Shown here: one piece after another, positions 1 through 13,800 of the stretch
Numbering within the stretch: position 1 is the stretch's first letter
Layout: the number at the start of each line of letters is the position of its first letter
Position numbers and translations under genes: made by a program
Notes under the pieces: generated by a model
The model's input: only the letters and a program-made list of their open reading frames with translations
The model's database searches: none
What the model was told of the DNA's origin: nothing
NCBI GenBank assembly: GCA_003993805.1
Contig: RSEF01000002.1
Coordinates: 8,137,829-8,201,828, forward strand
Direction of reading: 5' to 3'
Source of the DNA: Himantopus leucocephalus
Taxonomy: Eukaryota > Chordata > Aves > Charadriiformes > Recurvirostridae
DNA: 64,000 nucleotides

Positions 1-3000
1 GATCGACCTGTTGCCTGAACACGGCTATTTTCATGTATGGATAGATTTTTTAGAAACACCTTAAACTTCAGGGATCAGTAAAGACGTGAGAGTTTTTTGT
101 TTTTAAAGACATGGATGCAGGGATATGAAATGTAGTATATTGTGAAATCCTTATCTTTGTAAAATATGAAAAGAATGCATACTGGAGCTTAAACAAATGT
201 AAACTACTTTCAATGTCTTTGCAGATTGTGGATAGGTAGTTTGCAGTTGTATCTGTACAGCATGGACCCCATGCAGCCACGACATAATTAGTAATGTGTT
301 TACTTAATGAATTGACCTTGCTGAACTGCCAAAATGCTAAGTATTCAGCAAGTAAACTAAGAACCTAAGGAAACTCAGGGAAACTACAGCAATGTACTCT
401 TTCTGTAACCTCGGTCCTGCGTTCCAACCCCAACAACCCCAGTGAAGGAAATCCATTTTATTCAATGTGAATTTCATCATTTTGGATGAATTAATCTTTA
501 AATGAGGCCCTTTGACACTGTCTTATAACGTGAAAAATAGTTGGATATCTAAAGTAACCTCAGTAATCATTAATTTTCTAAATGAAGGTTAGAAGGGCAT
601 TTTCAGATCCATTTTTTTCTTTATCCTACTTTTCTGGTATTAATCAGCCTGTCCTTCGGCTCAACTGCATGGGCATTAAGAGTATTGTGTTACCATTGCA
701 AATAAATGCAGCAATCAAAAAAGAAACCCTTTTCCACCTACATCATATAAGCTCTGTGAGACAAAGACTCTTTTCTTGGTTACTCACTTCAACAGCGCAA
801 TAGAACTGGACTCCCAAATGGTTGTCAAAAATTATTCTAGATGAGGAAAGTTTATTAAATATTTCTCTTAATTCTTTGCCCGTAAGATATGGCATTTGAA
901 ATCTGCAGTACTGAGTCCAGTCATGGTAATTTGTATCTTTATGTAACTCATGGCAAGGGTTCACTGTTTGACTCTGCTATTTAACAATTATAGCAAATAT
1001 CTAATATCCATTCCCTAAGCCTCTGGAAGAGTTTCTCCATGTCTCTAAACAACTCAATTTTACCCAGCTCTCCGTTCTTCTGTCTCCAAGAAGAACCAAG
1101 TGGATTAAAAATGTGGCTTTTAAAATATGTGTCTAACCAGCTGCTGTGTTATGTCTTTTTTTCTGTAATAAAGAGAAAAAACATTGCAGCTTGAGTTCGA
1201 GGCAAGTTATGAAATCTCTGATGTGCAACAACTGTGGTCTAGACAAGTTGAACGGTTTTGCCTGACCACAAGACAGACACCATAAAAGAGGAATAGCAGT
1301 GAAATTATCAGCTGGTGAAGCAGAACTTTTGGCTAAGAGGAAAGAGCTCTTAAAGAACACTGTAGCCACCTCAAGGCTTGACTAAAAAGACTAATACTAT
1401 GGTCTAACTGCTTTTTATTTATTGTATTAAACCTATTCAGCAGCAACAGATTGTCGGACCTGTGCATGGGATTAGTTCTCAATGAAGTTGTTATATTTCA
1501 GGCTCCTAAAAGCAAAAACCACTTGACATCTGGGAGAAACGGCCAACAAATATATTACAAAATTTAATGAATCCAGTAGAAGCAAGGGTTCAACTAAAGG
1601 TGAAAAATAATCATGTTATAAATGTCAATGGCTAGTATAGGCTATTACAATATCACTTTACTTCTGCTTTTACTAGGGTAGCATTGCTGTTTTCAATTTG
1701 GTTCCAACAGTGTAAAACTTGAAAACAGAGTGCTTAGGCCGCTTTATTTATAATAGGATATAAATTATTTGGAGCTGAAATTCCATCAGTTTAATGACAC
1801 AGTGTCAAAAAGTTTAAGCTACACCCATGAAAAATATAGATTTTTCTAATTATGTGCAAGTGTTGGTGCTTTTATTTGAGTCTGTATTTGACATTATGTC
1901 AATGAAGAACAAAGCACAGGTTTCCTTGCGCTCAAAATCAAACCCATCGATGCTACCAAACAATCGGACTCTGGTCTACCTCCATAAATCTGGTCTCATA
2001 CCTTCACGTCTGTCTAAGGTCACCTTAACTCAGGACTACATTGCACTAAGCCCCTGAGACTGATAAACCATATTTTGTGAAGTATGTTTCTGATTACAAA
2101 TGGAAGATGGTACACAACACAGCTCCTGGAATGTCTGAATTAGCGTCGTCACAGAAGACAAGGCGGCACAATTAAACCTGTATTTCACATCTTCCCTTCC
2201 TGTCCCAAAAGCAGGTTTGGTGGAAAGCAGGACCCTCCCAGCTGGCCTTGTCTTGCTGCCAACGCTCAGGCGCACCAAGGCCATGCTGACCGGCAGCCGG
2301 GCAAGAGCAGTGGTGGATCACCTCTTCCCTGCCTGGCCAGGGACAGCCAGTGCTCCCCGAACACGGAGAATTTTGAGAAGGATGGAAATTGAATCCAAAT
2401 CTCATAGACCATTAGACCTCCTTATGCCGCATACTCGGGTAGGTAACCTAACAACACAGGTATGCGATAGTTTTCAGGATTTAGAATAAACCACCATTGT
2501 AGCCAGAAGAGAGAAGGATCTCCAGAGTGCAGAGCTGGCACCTCAGTAAGGAGGCAGAGCGGCCAGGTGTGGCTGCTGTTAGCCACCGGAAATCGATCTC
2601 ACGCACACCTGGATTCTCCTCATTTTGTGCCATTCAGTTCATTCTGAGCATTTTGCTGGATTTACAAATTACTTTCTTCAACACTTATTCAGATAATTTT
2701 TTCCACCTAAACCACCTTAAACTATTGAAAACAGGTTGAGAGCTTTTACCTCTCTCAAGCGGCCGTTGTTGGCATCAAACCAATATTAATGTTGACCAGC
2801 CAAGAGAAAACAATATAGTTTCTGAAAGCGAACTGAGAGAAGAGTGTCCATTGGGGGGTGGAGGGCAGCAGGGTGATGATCAGTGCCTATAAATACTTGT
2901 ATATAAATACAAGGAAAATAAAGACCTGCAGTGAGAAATTTACTTTCTGTTACGTTTCACAGCCTGTATAGGAGAAACGTAAGATATACATGGAAACATT

Positions 3001-6000
3001 TACATTGATTTTGGTTGGCTTCAATTCAGTCCATGAGGTATAAAGAAATTATTTTGTTATGACTATTTCATTGACTGTTGCATGTGGTCAGACACAGAAG
3101 AAGTCTCATTGCTGCATTGCCACTGCCAATGCAGTATCTGCTGTGGAGGGAAAAATCTCCAGCTTCCAGTGCCAGCTATCAAAACACTTCAAACCGTTCA
3201 AGATCTCAGGTGATCTGATCAAGGGACATCTTTTCATCCCCAGTATAGTGGGCTTTGTACTAGTGGCTGCAGAAAGTGGCTTCCATAGAAAGGAAAGGTG
3301 GAATGAATCACAGCATTTGTTGGGAAAGGCTGTGGAAAACACTGCAAGGAGGGAAGGAAGCATCTCCTGCCTCCCAGCCATAGTCAACGGCTATTTGTAC
3401 AATTGCATTTGCTGACTTCCTTAAAAATAGATACTGCTGGGCATGGCTGATCCAAATAAAAAATTATTTTTACCACTAAGAGTATATGTAAACACTTCCC
3501 CCTTGATGTTAAAGTTTTGCAAAACATAATCAGAAGTGTAATTTCAATAATTGATATGATTATCTTTTGCTTGTCACTCTATTTCCACCAGTAAAATGCT
3601 GTGGGATGTAACCATTACGTTGTCAAGTGAACTTTGCTTTGGTGAACGGCAAATACTGTCAACTACACTGCAATGGCTGAAGCATCAGACACTGACAGAG
3701 TATTTTTCTTTCCCTTCGTAAAGAGGACATGGTTGGTAACTGGAAGGCTTGGGTGAGGATATCTTCAGTACGTCCCCACAGCAGCAAGCAGGTATCCCAT
3801 TTATTCAATTTCAGAACAGTCTGAAGAATGTCCAGCTTCCAGGACTGGGCACGTGAGAGGTGAGCAGGGAAACTCTGTAGTCATGCTAAGAAGCTCCAAG
3901 TAAAAAAAAAGTCTGAAATATAATCCATACTTAAATAGCTCCAGTGGGATATTTCATGTAGCGTTAAAAAAAGAAAAGGATAAATGATTCCACGCGCTAC
4001 TCAGTTTTCTCAGAGCAGCACCTAAATCACCACTTCTATGTTGTAACATCAAGACGTAGGCCCTCCTATAGCAGTCTGAATAATGCAAGAAGCAGCCTAC
4101 ATCAGGAATTAGGGTAAAGGATTTTCTCTTGATATACTTTCTGAAACCGTCAGGAACTGCTAGTAAAAAAGTAGTTAGCTGTTTTTTTAAGGGGAGCTGT
4201 AAATGGAATTAGTCTTCCTTCTCACAGCTGAGGAGGCTCAGAAACACACAGACAAGCGAGCATTTGTCTATAGCCTCCTGATAAACCGGATTGGAAATTA
4301 AGCTAGCACTGAAAATATAGCTCATTAGGCATTTTCCTGCCCCAGTATCTTCATAACTTTTCCTGGTTTGCAGGCCACCAAGCATGCCACTGGTGGCCAA
4401 AGTCCAGTTACTTCCTAAGCAAGTTTTACAGCTAGGCCTATTCCAACAGTAATCCAATGACACTTTAGTATTTGCTTTAGTCCAGCCAATTTCTACACCT
4501 AGAACAAACCTAGATGGACCTTCTAACTCCATCAGGAAAGAAAACATGTCTTTAAAAAGAATAACTATTTTTATGATTTAACTGTGTTCTGCTAAAAATA
4601 TTCCAGCTCGTAGAATATTCCCTCATTGCTATGGAAGCTACAACGCTCCTGCACCCCTCAACACGTCTTAACTAAATAACACCTATGATTAATGAAGGCA
4701 AAACTGCATTGGGTAGGATGGTCACCTTCAGTACAATTTAAAAGAAATGTTCTGGTACAAAAGAAGCAGCATGCTATTCCTGTTCTCCCAAGCTCTGCTG
4801 CAAATATAGGCTGACAGGTTAATAAAAGCATTTCTAAACAGTTGTAAGAAATCAGCCATCTGACTCAAGAATTCTGTTCCTCAGTTAACTTATTATTCAG
4901 CTACTGAAATCTTCATTTTCCCATCTGTGAGATGACAAAATCCAACGAAAACAGTATTAATATTTATGTTCTAAATAGAAAAGGCTTTCAAAGCACGTTC
5001 ATAAAGTGGAAAATAAAAGCAGAAGTTTATCCAAAACTTTCTGGCATTTTGCATATTTAAAAATTTTCAGCCTTGCTGCCAGGATTTGCTGGCTTAAGAG
5101 CAAGAGGTTCTATTTTATAAAAGTTATTAATATGGGTGGATAGTGATTCAACTTCTATATCATTTGAATGCTAAGTTTCTATTATATGGGTCAGTTAATT
5201 TTAACTACAGTTCATTCTGTTAAGAATACAGGTTCCAAAATTGCCCAGAGGTGGACAAAAAAAAAAATATTGGTGCTATTTTAAATGTTTCATGACAGTA
5301 GTGTTTACATCCTATATAAAGATCATTCAGTAGAATACGTGTGTACATGCACACGTCAGAACTACCAGTAAAAATGACATGGATATGAAAATAATTTGCA
5401 ATTAACAGTGTACTTTTTTCTTTCATCTACAGAGTCATGTTGTTGCTTGCTTATGAAACACGAGCAAAATCCAATACCTTATGTTAACAATACAAACTTG
5501 ACAATCATTAGAAGTAGCTAATGGAAAATGAAATACTTTTTTTGTTTGAAACAATTTTATAAGTCCATATGCGTGGAATACTTTTCTTGTATTGCAGCCT
5601 ACCGATACTTCCCACTTTTCTGATCAGATATATGCTCAAAACCAGCTACATCAATATGCCCAACTGCTAAGACTACATAAAGCGTCCTTTTAACAGTCTG
5701 CATTTACCCAGTGAGAGAACATGCAAAAGAGCAGCAACTTCTACACATTTTTTCCTCGCATTCTCATAACAGCAGCTGTCAGCACAGGATACATTTATAT
5801 TATTATATTAGTTTGCAGTTCAAGAGAGAAAACTCATCTTTTAGGCAAGAAACACAGGCCCAATGTGGGAACCGACTCACCCTCAGCTCTCCAGGCAGTA
5901 CAAGCATAACTGGCCTAAAATATTTGGATCTTTGAATTCAAGCATACCTATCAACAGCAGCTCAAAAGTAGTGACAGGTACTTCTGTGTGAAGGTTGGCA

Positions 6001-7694
6001 CTATTTTTCTCTTTTTGCATATTGGAAAAAGACCCACCACCACTGCACGCAGCACAAGGCAGAAAAAACCCAACCCTTTGTTTACATAGTTTCTATGTGC
6101 AGAAGTGGCTGCAGTAAGAAAATTCAGGATGATGTGTCCTGAAAGTGATGAAACGATAACAAGTAAGAGATTTCTTTCAGAAGACTGTTATAATTTCAAA
6201 GCTTAACTTTGATCTTAAATTGGGGAGGGAGTGATTGGTGGGGTGTGTGTGTCTCTCTCTGAGAGGGAAAGAGAGAGATTTGGGTTTGGTCTTTTACTAC
6301 GGCTTTCAGTAGTGATGCTCTGATACCTTATTGCAAAAAAAGTACGTGCCATTTGTTCTTCAGCTGAATTACTAAACCTATTCTAATTTAACTTGTAGTG
6401 TATATTATTATGTATAAACCCAACAATGAAGATGAGGAGAATCATTTGTGTTTATGCCCATAAAAAAAATCTATAGCTGACCAGGGAACTGGGATAGCAA
6501 AAACGGTCTCTGAAATATGCATCCCTCCGACAGTTCCTCAGGCTCTCTGGATTGCAGCCGCTGCTTTTGAGGCAAGGGGAACATGCAGTGGACGACAACA
6601 AATTCATTCCCAAAGTGGTGTATGTTGTTTATATAAGGCACTCATTTTTTACTGCTGTGACTTGGCACCACCATGTGGCCACTTTGAGTTTGCTCAATTT
6701 AAGTAACAATTTACATAGAAAACTTTGCAACAAATCCATTAGCATTTAAAAATTGTTTCAGACTACTTTAGAAGGACATGGTACATATCTTAAATATATG
6801 TTCACTAAATTCTGAACACGTCATCTTCTAATTGTGCTTTTGTTCCCTGAATCTATGCTCGTTTAATCATGCTTTTCCTCATGATCTTTAGATCAGAAGT
6901 TGTTAGGCTACAAGACTTAAAGACATTTTCTGTGGTTGGTCTTGGTCCAAACTTTACCAACAGTGTACAAAAATTAGAATCATATTATAGACAACTATTC
7001 TCTTCCTTACTACAAGAGCTTTGGGAATGATTTGCAGGATTAAACAGGTCAGTATTTTCTGGTTTACATCAGAAATTCCAAAGGATTTAGAATTTCAGTA
7101 AATCTCACAAGCATATTGTCTACATAGTGCCATCCAAACAGGTAGGGTACGTATTAGGACAACTCAAGTTAGTCAGGTATTCCTTTTGCAAAGTTTCAGG
7201 GTCGAAATCACAAGTAAGGCATCATGTGATGTACATTTGTATTCTGATATGTTTGCATAATGTTTTTAGCTAGATATAAGAAAATTTTACAAAGTGTTAA
7301 TGAGTAAAAGGCTCAGAGGCAGAAGTCTCCACACATTCAGGTTGCTTACAGAGGCACGACTTTATGCTCACCAGAGAAACGATTGATGTCATTTACTTCA
7401 GAGCAGAATAATGAGAAACAGCAGCTTAATTTATAGGAATATATTTTCAGTATTTTTGTGAAAATATATACATCTAGAGTACTCAATAATGAAAAACATT
7501 CATCATCTTTTTGAGTACAATAATGCTAAATTTGGTTCGATTTCTGTGATAAAATATATGGTTTCAGCTGAAATACTTTAAAATATATACAAGTTATATA
7601 CAAATACAAAATTACATTAGAAAACTTCTAATTGCAGTCGAAAATAATCTAAATATTTTGCAATAAATTGTACATCCAGAGAGTTGTCCCATTT
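1..7694. other. Downstream of DYNC2I1: its 3' UTR plus intergenic DNA, no coding exon recognised
   Basis: The DYNC2I1 3' UTR must start at 7694 and run leftwards, but its end is not clear. No AATAAA was found on the minus strand for about 700 bases, and the nearest ATTAAA is at 6862-6867. The remaining open frames here are short and match nothing I know. From vertebrate synteny, VIPR2 is the expected neighbour, tail to tail on the plus strand, but I see none of its exons. A short CT/GT-rich stretch at 6243-6260 and a GC-richer patch at 2150-2390 are the only compositional features. Confidence 0.6.
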
Positions 7695-7866
7695 CTAAAA
7701 AGACTGCAATAAAAGCAAATGTAGTTTTTCAGATTCCTCAGGTTGAGGTAACGCCCACTTCTCCTTTACATACTGTATGTCTATCTGTCCAGATTCTTTG
7801 GCCAGTGCAATGCCTAACAATCCGTTTGTTTTTTCTGGTTCTCCCAGCAGAGCCATAGTCACAACA
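7695..7866 (-). CDS. DYNC2I1: DYNC2I1 terminal coding exon 24
   Basis: Residues 970-1026 include [20 protein letters not shown] and [16 protein letters not shown], against human MAAVGEPEKAGG and SGSIDIQHLKRRWAAP. The acceptor is GATTTCAG. The frame closes with TAG at 7697-7695 after LLLLQSF. Human continues with about nine more residues, so the tail is shorter here. Confidence 0.97.
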
Positions 7867-10800
7867 CTGAAATCAAAAGAACAGGGGACTGTTTTTAATT
7901 GAGGCAAAATTAATAGAAATTGGTGTTTTCAAACGTGTTTTTAGAAAGTTACCTATAGTTAACTAAATGATTCCATTTTTCTGCTCATCATAGTGTAATA
8001 GTCCTCACTATTTCAAGACCCAGCATGTTCTTTAGCTTTTCGCCAGCTGCAATCATTTAAGTTAAACATAACAGGCAAATCTTCCCCAGTTCAAAGATTT
8101 CTAATCATGACTTAAAAATTATTTCAAGCTTGTAAAAATGAACTATTTTTATGGTATTTTCCAGTACAATGCAGCAACTTTAAAAATTATATTATTTTCT
8201 CCCCAAACTAGCAGCACTTTGCTATAGTTTACAAGGCTACAAGGAAAACTTTTAGTTAGAGGGATATTCACCAAGACTAACTTAAGCCTAGGGAAGACAG
8301 AGTCTCCTAGTACAGCTCCCATCAGGGAGGAAAGAGAATTCTCAAGACTGTAATTCAGAAAGGCTAAATTAAACTCTTTTTCTGCATCAATCTACGGGAT
8401 ACCCAGATCCCTACACTGACTACAGGAACAGTATTGTGAGTCTTGGTGAATACGTGCTAGCCAAAAATATTCTTGTTTACTTTGTGACAATGAACACAAT
8501 ATATTTCTTTATATTGGTAACCATACTATATATAGGCATTTTAAAATGTTGTCCGACATATCTTGCCTATTTTAGGGGTTGATCCTGATCCAGCAAAGCT
8601 ATCTTTGAACTGAAGAAGTCCAGTGATTTTAGTGGGAACAAAATTTTTCTCCTCAAATAAACAGCAACTGCTCCATGTACAGCCATCTGTCCCAACTGAT
8701 AACACTATACATGATTTTGACTTATACTAACATTATTTCTCCTTTATCAGACTGTATAAAATAATAAGTAAATAAGGATAAATTAAAATTTAGCTCGCGA
8801 TGGTCTCGTTCAACACCTCCAACAGTTTAAAAAATATAGCTAGAAAAGCAAATTCTAATAAAGATTTCAAGTTAAGCAAAAAAAACCCATTCAAACTGTA
8901 ATCAAAATGCAGATGATAGTAATAATAATATTTTGTAAAAATTAAAGGAATGTAATGTACTTACTTCTCTGATGGAATGGTCTGCTTTGCCACAGGCAGC
9001 AAATCTTTTTCCAGAAGATCCCAAATGTAAATATTAGATGATGCATCCAGGACAAAAAACACAGCAGGTCTTGTTAAAGCCCACTGCAGGGCAATAATTG
9101 GCTGGCCATTTGTGCTGTCATTCCACTGCATGAGGGGATACTCTGATGTCATTTGGTGTAATCTAATACTTCCATCTGAACAGCCAACCTATATCATAGT
9201 CAAAGAGAAAATACTTCCTGGGAACAAAGCAAACTAAGCAGCATAAAAACTGCAATTCGGTTCTTGACAATATCAGGCATATAAATAAAATTATTTATCT
9301 AAGTCAAGTGGCACCTATCTCTCATATCTCACTCTATCCAGATTTTAACTTTTAATGTCAATTTTAATTCAAAAGCAGTAACTCTGTACTAAGCATACTA
9401 GGCTAATCTAATCCACTAATCCTGGGATGAAGTCCCAATTTACTGTTTTAAAAAAAGTTCTCAAACTACCAACTTCACTAATACTAGGATCCACCACAAC
9501 TTGACAGTAGCCGGAACTGGGGCTAGGTCAGAGCCTGGAGACCAATTCAGACTGCTACTTAGTGACACATGTAATCTGTAAAACCAAGAATAGCTTTCAG
9601 AAGGACAGGCTGTGCTTAATAGTATAATGATATTAAACTGATTCATAATGAACAGCTAAATCCAAAGACAGGCAGATGTCACTGCTTCCAGGTATTTTGT
9701 TATAAACTTTGTCTTGCCTATTATAACATTTACAAGTTTGCTCTGATCCAGGTACAAAAAAAATTTATTGTGTGAAAACAGAAAATAACTTATTCTTACT
9801 ACCCTGGGCCATCTCTACATCAGGAATTCCTAGAATTTTCAAATTATGATGACTTTTTACAGTGACTCTGCAAATTGTGCTTACATTTAAAAGGACTCTG
9901 CAGATACAGAATTGTAGAAGTCAGTATCACTTTAAATAAACGCATTCGGGAAAAACACATCCACACTGGTAAATGAAAGTTCTGACTGCGCAGTGGTGAC
10001 ACAAAATACATACGCTGTAGCCAGACACATTCACTTTATACCTTAGGCAATCCCAATGAAGTCACGTGAATCATGGCAATTTTAGAAAGAGAGCATTTTT
10101 AAAAGCGGATTAAGTACAAATATATGCAAGGATAAGCAGATGGAAAATCCTACCAAAGTTAGATTCAACTTGCATTGAATAAACTTTCACAAGGGAGACA
10201 AATAAAAACAGTGGGTGTGTCAATATGAACTGCTGAGGGCAGATTTGAACCCACCTGACCGCAGGGTACACTGCCAGGCGTACCCCAAGGGTGAGCCTCA
10301 TGTGCAGAGGAAAGGAAAGCAAGGAACGCCCAGAGCTGCCCCACAGACCTTTATTTCACAGCAACACAGATATTTTAGTGACATAATCATTTTGGAGACA
10401 AGACATGTATGATAAGAGAAACAGCTGAGGCTTCATTAACAGCAGAAGACCTGCTTGCAATGCTGAATTTCAGTAAAAACAAAGAATAAGTTATAAGGCT
10501 GAAGTGAGATTGCCATTTGTTTCTGTGCGCCAGACGGTCCACCTTTTACATAAGCAAAGTTCGAACACCAGGAGACAAGATTTGTTGTCACCCCTCACGG
10601 CAGGTTGGAATTAGTGAGGTAAATCAACTATCACATCTAGTTAAATACGTCAAATCAGAAATTCTCCCTCAGCAAGTAATTAAAAAACCCCCTTGTATTA
10701 TATTAAAATGTTTTCATACCAAAAATAGTGGCTTTCCAAAAGGGAAGAAATCAATTGCGTTGATGCTTATCGATCTCAGTCCACTCTCCTGGGGTCTGAA

Positions 10801-13800
10801 TAGCTTTGGGAGAACTTTTAAATCATGTCTTGTACTATGGCCTACCAGCCCCTACGAACAATATAAAGAAAATTAATTAAACAAAACAAAAAAAATTGCA
10901 TTATTAGTATTATAAGAAAAAGTTAAATAATTCACAGAGCTGCTACCTTAAAAGATCCTTAATAGCTAGCAAATTTTTATAGCTAACAGATTTTAATAAT
11001 AGTCTCAAATTACAAATTTTATATACAGTGTACTGGTATAATTCCAAGTGGGGCAGCTTCCAAAACAAAAAATAACAATGAGATTAATTTCAGCACATTA
11101 CTCACAATGTTTGTTCCAACAATGAAATGATTAGGATTAGAAGACAGAAATTTAATAGTCAATGTCTGGGGCATTCTCTGGCGCACATCCTTTGGGAAAA
11201 GGCTAGGAAAAACATAAAGGTAAATGATGACATAAATACAGGAAGTTGTCTCCTAAAGCTATGCAAGTACATACAGAAACTCTTGATCTAAAATGTCTAT
11301 GACTAGCTCTAGAAAGAAGTGTATATTAAAAGAAACCCAAACAACTAATTAAAATATTGTTAAATATATTTTACATAACAGCAAATGAATAAAGTATAGG
11401 AAAAATCAGGTTTGTGATACACACGTGTAAAATCTAAATACTCCTGCTTTCTTACCTGTTATTCAGTTCCATAGTAGAGCTATGTACTAACTTCACTTTC
11501 CCTCCAGGAATTAAACCTAAAATTATATAAAATAATTATTTAAACTGATTTAAGCACTTTGCATTAAGTAAGTGCTATCATCAAACAAAAACCTAACCTA
11601 ATAAGTAACAGGATACTTCATAATTAAATTGTTTATTGTAGATGTAGCTTTTGATACATAAGAATCTTACATCATTTAGAACTATTTACTTCAGAATTCA
11701 AATCTGAAGAGTTGTAACCTTTGACAGAAATCAAAGAAAGAGGACAGAGAAAGGGAAACATGATAATATGTTTGCTTTATTTTTACAGTATGCGTATAAT
11801 ATCCTGTAATATCACTCTATAAAACCCAATTCTATCAATGGTGAAAATGCACATTTATGTTACCTGGATCTTTGACAATGTATTATAGTACTGAGAGACT
11901 GTAATACTTCCATAAAGTTGGCCTATGCTACTTGTTAGTAGAGAATAACATAAATAATTCAAATCCTTCAAACACAAGAATTTTTGGAAGACAAAAAAAT
12001 GAATGCTGGTGGCAGTAAAACCGTGTCAACACTAGACCACAGCTTTAAAATGTGCCTCTCCACAGACATAATACCCAGCTTTAGCAGCTCAATATAGCCA
12101 GACATGGCACACGAGCTTGTAAATTAGAAAACTGATCAAAAATTCTAGTTTGTTAGCATTACTTCATTGTTTGTACATGTATTTTAAAATGTATCAGGAT
12201 TTTAATCACAGTCTTTTCCACTTAGGTAAATATATAAGTCTAAATTTGTTCAAAGAACAAAAAACGTAATTTTCTTATTCACATAACTCAAAAAAGGGCT
12301 GAATAGACTTAGTTCTTTACTTTTTTCATGGAAACTTTTTTCTCACACTAAATTAAGGACCTTACCCACAGCAGAACTTTCATGACAATTATCAAACCAG
12401 AGATATTGGCAACAATAAAAGCATTGTAACAGATTTGGTTAAAACTAACGAAAGAACAGGAGGATTGAGAAGGGCATAAAATCTCATATTCTTTGAAAAA
12501 AAAAAAAGCTGTTGAGGACACAGAAATCTGCTTTAACATTTTAAGAAATGTGGTTGTCTGTAGTGGCAATTACCAATACAGAATTAGCAGCTGAGATTCA
12601 GATAGCAGTGAAAATAACTCTCACGATACCTAACCAATAACCTCAAATATCAGATTTATTTCCTACTCAGAATGAATCTTTTTCTCAGTAATTTTTGCCT
12701 TCTAAACTATTTTTTGTCATCACTGACTCCTGCTCTCTTCTAACGCTATAGTCTCAAAACTCAAGCCCTTTATTCTACCTCTAACATATAGTACTCACCT
12801 AAATCAGTTTGTGAACCAGCTAAATCCACTTTTTGTAATTCAACAACTACCTGAAAAGTCAATATTTAACATTAACAAGCAATAAATACTTAGCAGACTT
12901 TAAATTTTTTTTAAACTAGTTGTAATAATATATGACATAACCCAAAAGGAACCTTTAGGTAGGCAGGTCTAACATTACAATTATTACAGGTAGATTCTTT
13001 ATCCCCTGTCAATGTCTGCAATGCTAAAAATAGCTTCACGTGCCTGCTGGAAAGCAGAATAGGGGAAGTTAAATTCTACACTTAATCGCTACTTGGCATC
13101 TTGTTAGTTTGGTGGGTCACAAAAAAAACACCCTAAACCCCCAATCAAGGAATTGTAACATGTTTCCCGTGCTTTTCAGTATTCAGAAATAGAAAGAGTA
13201 GATCATTTGGCCTGAATCTGTTGCTACTAAAGTTACTTAGAGCTTTAAGGGACTTAACTAGTGATGCAGAAGAGAAGTACTTTTATCCCCTTATTATTCA
13301 CTGAGCCATTCAGTTGCTCAAGCAAGACCAATTCAGATGCAAACAACAAGTTCAGCAGCTGGGCCAAAGCTGCATCAGAAAAAGACTGAAAACATCTGAT
13401 AGCAAGAAGAGTTGTCAGGACAGCAACTAAGAGCAACAGCCCTGGTGCTTACCTGACCATCATATTTTAGGCAGGGTAATCTTTTCCACAGATTTTCACA
13501 TTTTGCCTCTTGAACATTTATTTTATATAAATTATGAATGTCATTTCTCACGTACATTCAGTACAGTCTCTGACACCACTGTGATTCAAATAAAATAAAG
13601 TAGATGGGTGAAAGAGGACCGAGGACTATTATTCAATTAATAGAAATATGTGAACATATTCCTATGAAGCAGAACTACTGATTGCCTGTTTTCATGAATT
13701 CATGTACCCGTTAATAGTTTTGTCTAAGGATAATATTATGGTGTTAGAGAGTCAGGTAACAAAATTTGAGGAGAATTCCAACAGAATGGCTAGTGTTGCT

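Noticed and set aside
3059..3415. 118-codon open frame on the plus strand downstream of DYNC2I1
   Set aside because: No recognisable domain, no splice context and composition like the surrounding DNA. It overlaps another open frame on the opposite strand.
4209..4547. 112-codon minus-strand open frame downstream of DYNC2I1
   Set aside because: No family match or splice context was recognised; a chance frame is the simplest explanation.
1..7694. VIPR2 terminal exon or 3' UTR expected from synteny
   Set aside because: I found none of the conserved receptor C-terminal sequence. Several AATAAA words occur on the plus strand (for example 2917-2922), but these are common by chance in AT-rich DNA.
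10200..10300. tRNA-like words (TTTGAACCCACC) on the plus strand
   Set aside because: No cloverleaf with acceptor, D and anticodon arms could be drawn around them.
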